A stretch of DNA of 64,000 bases from NCBI GenBank assembly GCA_013397695.1, contig VYZI01000025.1, positions 287,159 to 351,158 of the forward strand, given 5' to 3'. Positions within the stretch are counted from its first letter, which is position 1, and each line of letters opens with the position of its first letter. The translations under genes and the position numbers were made by a program. The notes beneath the pieces were generated by a model. The model searched no databases. It was not told the DNA's origin and saw nothing but the letters and a program-made list of their open reading frames with translations. Source of the stretch: Centropus unirufus (Eukaryota; Chordata; Aves; Cuculiformes; Centropidae). Shown here piece after piece: positions 12,351 to 22,066 of the stretch.

Positions 12351-15300
12351 ACAAACAAAAGTTGGATGACTGAAATTAACAGGACCGGTTTCTTTCTTAA
12401 AATACCTAAAATATGATAAATTAATATGAAGAATGCTATTTAGTTGAAAGGTAATTTCTTATTTGAAAGGCATTCTATTTGTTTCAAAACTCAGAGAAAG
12501 CAAAACATCTCAGGTGGGAGACATTGGTTTCTCAAAGAGAAAAATTTTCAAAATGTATTTGGATTTCTCAAAATAAAAATTTTAAGTATAAACCATACCT
12601 TGCAGTAGCAAAACATGTAGGAATAATTTATAAATAATGTCAATGAATGGCATACTACCCAGAAAAACAGAATTACATGTATTTGTCAATCTTGTAAGGA
12701 ATACAACCAAAAATTTAAAAAATGCAAGATCAAGAAATGGCAATACTTTAAGATCTCAAGACTTTTTACTTCCTATCACAGGTGTAGGCAAACCCATTAT
12801 CTGAGTTATCTGAACTAGGGAAAAGATTCATAAATCGAGAAATATAGCCAATAGCAAGGTACTTTGTAGAGGTATTATAAAAATTCTGTTGCACAGCACA
12901 CACCAAAATATCTCTGTGCCAGAAATATATGTATTGTTATTTTCAAATTGTGGACAAGTAAAGAAGAAGGAGGAGGCTAATTTTGCCCAACATAACAAAC
13001 ATTGTTGGTGGCAGAGTGCAGAACAGAATCCAGACACACATCCCTGGGGTGGCAAACAAAGCTGCCTAAAAGTCGCATGAGAGCTTCTTTATTATAGGGA
13101 ACAGAGGGATCTATCAGGGCCCACAATGTTTTTCAATGATACACTGATGTGTCTTAAAACTTGCTTGGGACCTACCATCACCTATAGTCAGCCAAGAATA
13201 GCCAGGGAAAGGTGAGTAAGCGTGAGAGATGCCTACTGTGTCTTATGCTTAGCAATGGAAAGCTCCTATTCCAAATTCTGTGTGGTCATGATGCTAATTT
13301 AAATGCTTTTTGAAAGTGATTGTGGAGAAAATTATTGCTTCTAATATTGTGTTTACCATAACATATGCCAAATCAGAAAAGCTGTAAGTCTGCTTGTGTT
13401 CGACATGAGATACACGCAGATATAAACACTGAGGGGGCAGGAAGCTTCTACAGTTTTGCCTCATATTTTTATGAGAAACATTAAGGAAATCTAACACACA
13501 GGGTGAAAGGACCTCAGCTCCTTTCAAAGGCAGCAAGCATGCTACTGTTTACATATTTTTTTTGGTATTTAGTTGTAGGAGTTTCCAACCCTTTCTCATA
13601 TAAAGTGGCCAATCATTCCAGCTCCCACACTGCAGTTCATTGCAACTGATTTTTACTAATGCAATTGTTTGTGGAGCAGCTCAGTGAATCTCACATCTAG
13701 ATGTATTAAAAAAAAACAAACACCAAAGCTAAAGGAAAACCATAATACTTTCAGAGTGGTGTTACTTTTAAACTCATATTATTTTAATAGCCTACTTTAT
13801 TGCTGCACTGTCACAAATGAAGGAATTGTATGCAATACTCCATACTTGCTGGAGCAAGTAAGTAAAGGTGATCCGTAGCAATGTGTTGTTACAGCTTTAC
13901 TAATGAAGAAAATAATGTGAAATTAAACACTTAAGCATCTTGGATTACCCGTTTGCCAGAATCTTTTCTGTTTTGTGCTGTGAACACCAAAGGACATGGA
14001 AGCAATCTGAACTTAAGCCTAGAAGCCAATAAAGATCACATTTTTGCACTTATAGTAAACTTAGATTAAAGTATTTTTTCTACACAATTGCAGTCAGCAG
14101 ATCAGCACTTCTGATGGAATCCAAAAAGAATAATCTTCATCCTAAAGGACATTGATATTTTCCTTTTTGAGGCTTCTTCCATGCTGTTAAAAATCCTATC
14201 TGTTTCACAGTCAATCAAGGATAACTTACTTGAAAATGTTTCATTAAAGGCGACTTTTTTTTTTTTGTTAGATGCAGAAAAATGCAGAGAGCATTCGTCC
14301 CTCAGTGTCACCTACAGAGCCTTTTTAATGTTTAATAAATTTCTAAATTAAACTGATTTCCATCTTCTTATTCTCCACATCCTATTTGCATCCTAAAATG
14401 TGCATTGTTGTCTTGGACAACACTGTAGTTAATTTACGTTTAATGTCAAATCAGCGTCACTGTTGTCTTTTCATAAGTAAATTTAAACCTGCTGCTAGCA
14501 GTTGTTCTAATCACATTTCTATTTCTCCTCATTTATCTTTACTGTATGCAAGAGAATTTAATAGTCATTAAATACTTCCCTATTACACAGAATGCTGCAT
14601 TTTTTAATGGAATAAATATGGTGTTCTGGGCTGTAGCATTTTTCTTAGTGTAAATAATGTAAGTTGATTTCTGTCATCTACAGAAACTAAGTTAAATGTT
14701 TAATGGAATTGGTGTCTTCCTCCTTACTGACTGTTGCTCTTGAGAATCGGTTCTCATTAAGATCACAGACTGAAAATTAACTCTAAACAAACATTTTTGT
14801 AGGCTAAAATTCCTTTTTAAAAAGGCAAAGGTCTTTGACTTTTTTCTTTTTATTTTCTTGATTCTAAAATACCAAAACATTTCTTCCCTCTAGGCTCCAT
14901 CAACCAGTACAAGTGATTGCAATTAGAATGTTTATGTTAGATTCTGCAGCTCAAAAGTGATCACTTCAGGTAATTTAAAATGGTACAGAAACTACATTCT
15001 ATATTATTCTTCTTAACTCCTCTCTATGAGGAGGAACTGTGTTTCAGATTCAATGAAGATAAATCTCATCCATGTTTGGAAAGTGAAATCTGCAATTAAC
15101 ATCTCTCACGTTTGAGGTTGGAGTTAGAGCTATTATTTCCTGAATTTAATAACTCATTAATGTTTAACATTTATTAGTACTGAATTTCACCTGGCATTTT
15201 ATCAACCAGTCATACTATACTTTAAAGTTCTTCTGCTGTTCTTCAGCCAGCTCTTTTCTTTTTATCATTAGAAAACTTTGTCACTCACCAGTAAACATCT

Positions 15301-17139
15301 TTTCCAAATCACTTATGAATCTATTGAAAAATGTGAACCTTGGCAAAAATTTCTGCAAGGCTCTACTAGTGATACATCTCCTCAGTGGTCATTTATTGCT
15401 GCCCTCATTTCCTATCTCTAAACAATTATTTATTTCTATAGGAACCATGGCAGTTAAGTGTTTCAAGAGTCTTCAGAGAGGAACCTGATCAAATACTTTT
15501 TGGAAGACTAAGAAAACAGTATTATCAGGATTTTCTTATCCACCTTCTTCTTCTTCAAGGACCTGCTATACATTAAGAAAACTATATTAATTTCTACAGT
15601 ACAAATTCCAATATTACTGGTCTTTTGTAACCCTTTCTTTCTGAAATCTTTTTTAAAAGTGGTAACACACTTCATTGAAAACAAAGCTGTTTTCATTGAA
15701 GGGCTGAATATTCAGTGCAGTTTACTAACTTGAGGCAGCACAGGGGATGGGATGTATATCTAGGAATGAATGGAAACTGTAGACTGACATAGCCACTGAG
15801 AAGGTTTTTAGGACTCTATTGTCAGTGTATTCTTTATATTAATAACAGTTAAATTCTGAGGGCCTGCAAATGTTACTACAATTCAAGCTATATAGGTACT
15901 GATCTAGTAAAATACTTCAATTGCAAGCACAACTACAGCTGAAAAAAGCCAGTGACTTTATCTTCAGTATTCTGCTAGATCATGTCTCTTGCTAATATCA
16001 ATGATTCAGTTATGGAACTTAGCCTTTTCTGCACCTTAGGCTTATGGCTTGACAGGACGTAGTCTTTGATGAAAAAATTGGTGTGAGGTTTTCATGCTTT
16101 GCCCTTTATTTCTTCTTCCATCACCTCACTGCAACACATCACTCTTTCAGTTGTAGTTGTCTGGAAGTAGTACGTGTACATCTATATTATAAATTGGATC
16201 AGGATCTTACATGAATTTTAAAAAGGACAGAACACAAGTTTTTTATTCTATTTGGTTTTGGTTGAGTTTTTTGTGTGCTTTTTAAATTTTTTTATTTACT
16301 CTTGATTTAAATACTTTTTTTCTAATAGACTTCATTACTATTCTGTCAAATTAGCATTATACTTCTATTATATCAGTTCAGGTAGTTAAATATTATGCAT
16401 TGTGAAAGTTTGGGACAATATTCTCTATAAAAGAAGTATGTGTCATTTTTATCAATTGCATTTGAGAACGCTTCATGTTAGGAGCTTTTAAAACTTCACT
16501 CTGTGAGTTTAAGAAAAGAAGCCCTTGATCAAAAAGATTAAGTAGATCACAATAATCGAAGCATCTTTATCCTGAGTGCTTGTTGCCCTGCAGGAGACCT
16601 ACTCTATGTATCTTGTTCTGCTTCAGGCAAAAAAAATTCTAAAACATGTGCCTCATTTTCCACTTGGGAGTGGGAGATATGAATGCAAAATAATAGGTTT
16701 TAATTTTTCATTGTGAGACCTAATGAGAAGTTGAAAACTGACAGTGCATTTCTAAACATAGATTCACAGATCTATTTGCGCAAAGAGTTGAATGTAATTA
16801 AGGGCCAGTGCAAAGTAAAGAGAATTAGTTTATCAACATAACTAACTATAATCTCCAAAATTTAAACTTTAGTATTTAGAGAAGAGATGGAAGTTTTGGG
16901 AATCTGATTTTATTCTGTAAAGAATAAACATGGCTATCGATGTTCTATCTGGAGAAAAACATTCTGATTCAATCTCTTCTGTGAAAATACATTGTGTCAT
17001 GGAATGATCTACTGTATACTGGGAGAAATGCTGTCATATTTGCTGGCTTAGAAAATGTATACGTCTCAAAGATGAGAACTGTGGTTTCTATTATAGGCAA
17101 CATCTGAGACTGAGATAGAATTTTCAGAAATGCCACATA

Positions 17140-17144
17140 NNNNN
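17140..17144. other. assembly gap (5 N)
   Basis: There are five undetermined bases inside the intron, between ATGCCACATA and AAAAGTATC. Such a short run marks a gap of unknown true size or a masked ambiguity. No gene is affected. Confidence 0.99.
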
Positions 17145-18254
17145 AAAAGTATCAATTTACATAGCTTCTAGTTCTTTTTCTTTCAGATATTCAAAGTGAT
17201 ACTAAATGAAAAGGCTCAAAGGTTTTAAAATAATGATTTCTATTGTTTCACATGCAAGTTCTCTCTCTCTAAAGGGATAAGGAAACAAGTGATGTATATC
17301 TTAAGAAAAATCTCTTAAAGGAAACTTACAAAATAAAATTCTAAATTTACATCTATTGCCAATAAAATATTCGCAGAAGCTGTCAATTAACTGGTATTCT
17401 GTATCAGCCCAATGCTAACAAGCTTTAATAAATGGCAGAGAGCTGACTCGGCTCCTGAGCTCTTATACCAGATAGTTAACCTACAAACATTTTTAAATTC
17501 TCTTTTATTTAAGGAAGTTATGATGAACTTTGGAAAATACTTGTTTGGAAAAACTGTAGCAGTGCCAAGTAAAATGTTTTTAAGTACTTTATTATATACT
17601 TGCATTGAGCAATTATTCAACCTGGATTATCTGGAAAAGTGTGTATCCTCATCAGAAGCAGAATTGTCAAGCTTATATACCATTGAAGGACAAAACATCA
17701 GCACTACCAAGCAACAAAGTCAATTTATTGAATTGGGATTTTTTTTCAAAGTTAAGGCTTAAGAGAGTTGTACAATGCATGTAGTCTAGGTGACCAAAAG
17801 GGAAACACATGCCAAAGAGGGGGGGGAATTCTTCTAAAAACCCTTTAGGGAGTGGAAAGGTATCTCTAACTGAGAAGAAACCCATCATTACCTTTGCTGT
17901 TATTGTGAAGATCCACTTCTTACAGCAGACTTCTAGGTCAAGAGGAAACAGCCTAGCATGCTTTCAAATAGGAATACTTTTGATATTATGCATATATTCT
18001 TTAGGGAAATGTAGCTATACTGTACTAAGAGTTTTAAATAGCCGGTATCATTCCCATGTAAGGAATCTAGTCCTTTTTTCCAATTGTTAACCTCCAGATA
18101 TCACTGACTTTTTTCAAAATGTTGAAATGTTCTTATTTCAAATACTGCATTAATTTTTCTTCCTTTGATTCATGTGGGAGAATGGTCTACAGTGATGGCA
18201 ATACACAGAAAATAATTACCAGATTTTTAAAAGATAAACATATGTTTGAAATTG

Positions 18255-18380
18255 ATGTATCCTTGGGGCAGGGACTATCTCTAATTAAATGTTTATACAG
18301 TGCCTAATATAATCAAGCCAGGAGCTGGTTGACTGCTATGCATGTCACAGTCCAAATATTTAATAATAATAACTACAGTT
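18255..18380 (+). mobile_element. ancient CR1/L3-like 3' end remnant
   Basis: The segment contains CTTGGGGCAGGGACTATCTC, then a T/G-rich stretch, TTTATACAGTGCCTAATATA, a degraded middle part, and a tail of AATAATAATAA. This order (GGGGCAGGGAC-TCTC, GTACAG-GCCTAGCACA, then an A/T trinucleotide tail) is what I remember of old CR1/L3-group 3' ends shared among amniotes. Divergence is high, so the family assignment is tentative and the 5' boundary is not resolved. An ancient SINE sharing such a 3' end is the main alternative. Confidence 0.55.
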
Positions 18381-18560
18381 CTGCAATCAATTTGATCTTA
18401 CTTTTGATATTTACAAGTGTTTTCCTAACACACACTGCAGATTTTTGCAATTTTAAGGGTTTCAGGCTCAAATTCTGCAGTCTGTTCGGTTCTACAATAT
18501 CCACCACTTTAGCACTCAAAATATTGATCCAAATTCTATCGTTTTATGAGTCAAATGAAG

Positions 18561-18617
18561 AATGGCATGGACCATGCCTTGATGAAGGTTGGCATGGACC
18601 ATGGACCTTGAAGAAGG
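18561..18617 (+). repeat. 28/29-bp tandem repeat with nested palindrome
   Basis: Unit one (18561-18588) begins AATGGCATGGACCATGCC and unit two (18589-18617) begins TTGGCATGGACCATGGACC. Both continue into CTTGA-GAAGG. Unit two carries small changes that make it one base longer. The first unit contains the perfect palindrome GGCATGG-A-CCATGCC at 18564-18578. No function is recognised. Confidence 0.85.
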
Positions 18618-19261
18618 TAGAACAAGTGTCCAGCTGACTTCCTAGCATGCAGATGTGACAAGTGCCAATATTACTGTTTGAAGTTCTAGCAAGCATGCCC
18701 ACAGCGCAACTCACGTGTAAGAAAACTTGCAAGACATGTTCTGGGATGAGTTCTTCTGTAAAAACTTTATTCTGGATCCTTTGTGTGTTCAGTTTGCTGC
18801 ACTCGTTGGGACACTTTCTTAGTCATGAGGCATAATACACATTATTTGATTTGTTAAGGAATTAGTGTTTACCAGGACACTCTTAGCTTCCACTCAAACC
18901 TGAGTTGTCTTTGCACAAGACAGAACTCTGAAGACAGGAAGCTGTGAAAACCTTTGGGAGCCACCAGCTTCAGAAAAAAAGGTCTTCCTAGGGGTGGTTG
19001 GACAGTCATGTCCACTTAGGTTATGCCCTCTGCATGCCTAAGAATGAGGTCTCTCAACATCTAGGTCAGCTTCAACAGACAGGAAGAACTATTCCACAAA
19101 GTGGGTGCAATTCATTGGTTAAGGATTAAGAAGTTTGATGTCTGTCATTGATCAGTTTTTATGTCTCTTAAATTAATTGTTAGCATTTGCATGAATAATT
19201 AATGTTAAAAACTGTATTCATGATTGTATGAATTCATTCATACAAATGAATATATTCATTC

Positions 19262-20270
19262 ATGTTTGTTTAGTCTCAATTTTCCCCCCTCTGATTTAAT
19301 GAAATTCACCCTCATCCTATCACTACATCCCCTTGTAAAACATCTTTCCCAGCTTTCTTGTAGGCCCCCTTCAGGTACTGGAAGGCCACTGTAGGGTTTC
19401 CCCAGAATCTTCTCCAGGCTGAACAACCCCAACTCTCTCAGCCTGTCCTCATAGCAGATGTGCTCCAGCCCTGTGGTCAGATTTGTAGCCCTCCTCTGGA
19501 CCCATTTCCACAGTTCCATATCCTTCTTATGCTGAGGATTCCAGAACTGTGCACAATACTCCAGATGGAGTCTCACAAGAGCAGAGTAGAGGGGCAGAAT
19601 CACCTCACTCGACCTGCTGGCCACACTTCTTTTAATACAGCCCAGGATACACTTGGCCTTCTGGGCTCTCATCAATCAGCACCCCCAAGTCCTTCTCTGC
19701 AGGGCTGTTCTCGATCATGTCAACCCCCATCCTGCACTGAAATGGGGGGTTGCCCTAACCCAGGTATAGGACCTTGCAATTTGGCTTGTTGAATCTCATG
19801 AAGTTTACACAGACCCACTTCTCCAGCTTTTCCAGATCCCTCTGGATGACATCCCCTCCATATGGTGTGACAGCTGTACCAGTCAGCTTGGTGTCATCTG
19901 CAGACTTGCTGAGGATGCACTCAATCTCACTGTCTTTATCACTGATGAAGATACTAAACGGCATTGGTCCCAGTATGGATCTCTGAGGGAGTTCAGATAG
20001 ATTCCATCCATTGCTTTTCCCATGTTCACTGATGTGGTTACCTCATCATAGAAAGCCACTAGGTCGGTCAGGCAGAACTTGCCCTTGATGAAGCCATGCT
20101 GGCTGCCTGTAATCACCTCCCTGTCCTCCACATGCTATAGCATAACTTCTAGGAGGATCTGTTCCATGAGCATCTAGGCACAGAGGTGAGGCTGCCAGGT
20201 AAGTAGTTCCCAGAGCCATCAAAGGGTATTTTCCTGCCTGGGATTTAAACCTAATCTTCAAAATTGTATC
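19262..20270 (-). mobile_element. CR1 LINE remnant with broken reverse-transcriptase ORF
   Basis: Reading the - strand from about 20270 downward gives CR1 ORF2 in pieces. First comes a finger/palm piece with QHGFIKGKFCLTDLVAFYDE. Then comes the catalytic-region piece with a SADDTKL motif (normally FADDTKL), IQRDLEKLEKW and NCKVLYLG. Last comes the C-terminal piece with ILGCIKRSVASRSSEVILPL, YSALVRLHLEYC and ELGLFSLEK. The pieces lie in different frames. A large internal piece is missing near 19990: the sequence passes from a GIYL palm motif straight to a later SLRDPYWDQC segment, skipping the region normally between them. A smaller loss lies near 19675. The element also stops before the usual CR1 3' UTR and terminal repeats, so it lacks both ends. 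It is a dead fossil with no intact enzyme. Confidence 0.93.
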
Positions 20271-21176
20271 TGGGGGTCTCTCTTTGCTAAAGCAGCCTTA
20301 GAACATCTACCCATGAAAGAGTATTTTGGAATAGTCAACCTCTTTGCTGAAACTTAATATGTGGACAGGATATCCATCAATGCAGTAAGCTGACACTAAT
20401 ATGCTCAGAGACAATGAAATTAGGTGTATCCTGGTGAATATAGAAAGATTTTGCAAGTAAGACGCATGGAAACCAGTCTATATTTTCATTTAAGAGCACT
20501 TCTCTAACTTAAAATCAACTTGTGATGGATTTCAATTGCTATGTACCTTGAGCTCCCTAACTCTGCTGTTTAATCATGGTTTTAGTATGAAGCATGAAAG
20601 GAGGTTACATACTAATTGATTTTTCAGAAGTTTTCTCTACACATTCACACAACCAATCTGCCTTGCCCTTGCTGTGGAGCTCCAGCTCTGATTTTTAGCA
20701 CTCATCAGGCCGTGATAAGAAGCAGAAGCGGGTGGGGCACTTGTGTAGAGAGATGGAAAAACTGACATTGCTCTAGAATACTATTTAATTCCCTATGAAA
20801 CGGCATTCCTGTGCACTGACAAAGCTTAGTGCTAGAAATACGGAATCCTATTACTTCAGTGTGAAGAGGCAGTTATTGAAGAAGTCATTAGTAACTCCTC
20901 TTCAAATTTCAGTCGTTCTCTACTACCATTTTTTCCAAGTGCTTGTACTTATGTTGAATCATACATTTATATACTTCTGTTGTTATAAAACATATAGCAT
21001 CGAATATGAGCTAATCTTTTACAGTTTTTGCTTTCCCAGTGCAATGATGTAAACCTCTCTGTAAGCATGCAAATGGAGAATTAGACCAATACATAATAGT
21101 GTACTAAATTTGACAGCTGCTTCCAGCTGCATAGTTTCAGGAGGTATTATAACTAGAGGGATTTTGCCAGAAAAAA

Positions 21177-21194
21177 ATACATATATATATGTAT
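21177..21194. repeat. perfect self-complementary AT/GT palindrome
   Basis: ATACATATATATATGTAT is identical to its reverse complement. It is a short AT microsatellite with symmetric C and G positions, 732 bases upstream of the second PACRG exon. Confidence 0.85.
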
Positions 21195-21925
21195 ATTTCC
21201 AGCTTGACTCATTTTGAATTAGAAAAGAGGATGCAAGTACTTGCTTTTAGTAAAATTAGAAGAGAACTAAAAGGTATTTATGAAATGTTTTAGTGTCGTA
21301 AGATTAGAAACATAACACTGAAAGCAAAGAGAAAAATCTAAGTAGGCAAGACAAATTCTTTTTTCTTTCCCTACAATATTTATCTTTTTTAAAAAAAAGA
21401 CTACAAGTTTTTTGTCTTTTTTTTCCTATGAACATTTGCTTCATTGTGCTGATTCTCAGAATAGCAGGAATTGTTAGTTGAATGAATAAAGTGATAGTGA
21501 AATAAATGAATACAAACCCTAATTGTTGCACTAGAATGTGTCTGTTGTCAACCTTCGCAGGTTGTCTTGCAGTTGTATGGTTCCATTGGCCCCGAATGGT
21601 ACTTACTGAACATTTATTTTTTATTTGTTTGGACCACGCCAGTATTACACAGGCAGCATGAGGCAATAATGAGCTGCATTCTTTGGGTTACTGAAGAGTC
21701 AGCACAAATTGTGGGAACAAATAACAAACAGACAAGGCAGTGTTTTATAACATCGGGACTGCAATCCATCTTTGGGATCTTTCAAAGCGGGGCTAATAAA
21801 GGCACACTTACAATCCCCAGCAGAGTACAGTTTAATTAAATTTGTCCATTAGAGCACTCCTCCCCCTCCCTCTACATTTTAGAAATTAATTCTGCTTTCT
21901 GCCTGTCGTTCTTTCTACATCACAG

Positions 21926-22066
21926 ATGCACTGAGCCTTCGTAACAGACAGGTCATCTGCATCACGCTGAAAGTCCTCCAGCACCTGGTAGTCACAGTGG
22001 GGGAGGCCTTGGTGCCCTATTATCAGCAAATCCTCCCAGTCCTAAACATCTTTAAGAACCTGAATG
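21926..22066 (+). CDS. PACRG: PACRG internal coding exon (second in window)
   Basis: This exon of 141 bases continues the PACRG frame. The A left from the previous exon plus AT gives Asn, followed by ALSLRNRQVICITLKVLQHL, then VVTVGEALVPYYQQILPVLN and IFKNLN. From memory this matches the mammalian NALNLRNRQVIC...LPVLNIFKNMN region. The acceptor is a pyrimidine-rich tract ending CACAG at 21921-21925, and the donor GTGAGT starts at 22067. The exon ends one base into the next codon, which fits the Val that follows this point in the mammalian protein. The segment belongs to the helical core that packs at the doublet-microtubule inner junction. One oddity: between VV and VGEALVP there is a single Thr, where I recall four residues (SAEM) in mammals, implying a three-codon in-frame loss. 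Frame and splice sites are intact, so this is an active exon and not a pseudogene. The terminal coding exon was not found downstream in the window. Confidence 0.96.

Larger units (their letters stand above)
10176..21925 (+). other. PACRG: PACRG intron between the two exons (complete, 11,750 bp)
   Basis: This intron runs from the GTAGGT donor to the CACAG acceptor and interrupts a codon after its first base. It is AT-rich. It contains a 20-bp tandem duplication (12311-12350), a 5-N assembly gap (17140-17144), an ancient CR1/L3-like 3' end (about 18255-18380), a 28/29-bp tandem repeat (18561-18617), a broken CR1 reverse-transcriptase remnant (19262-20270) and an AT palindrome (21177-21194). Open frames of 116 (17412-17762) and 120 codons (21304-21666, -) have no recognisable similarity. 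The stretches between the repeats show nothing I can name. Confidence 0.9.

Noticed and set aside
17412..17762. 116-codon + strand ORF
   Set aside because: No known motif. It lies in intronic AT-rich sequence next to an ancient repeat and has an overlapping - strand frame of similar quality.
21304..21666. 120-codon - strand ORF just upstream of the second PACRG exon
   Set aside because: Lysine- and phenylalanine-rich low-complexity translation from T/A runs; no family similarity seen.
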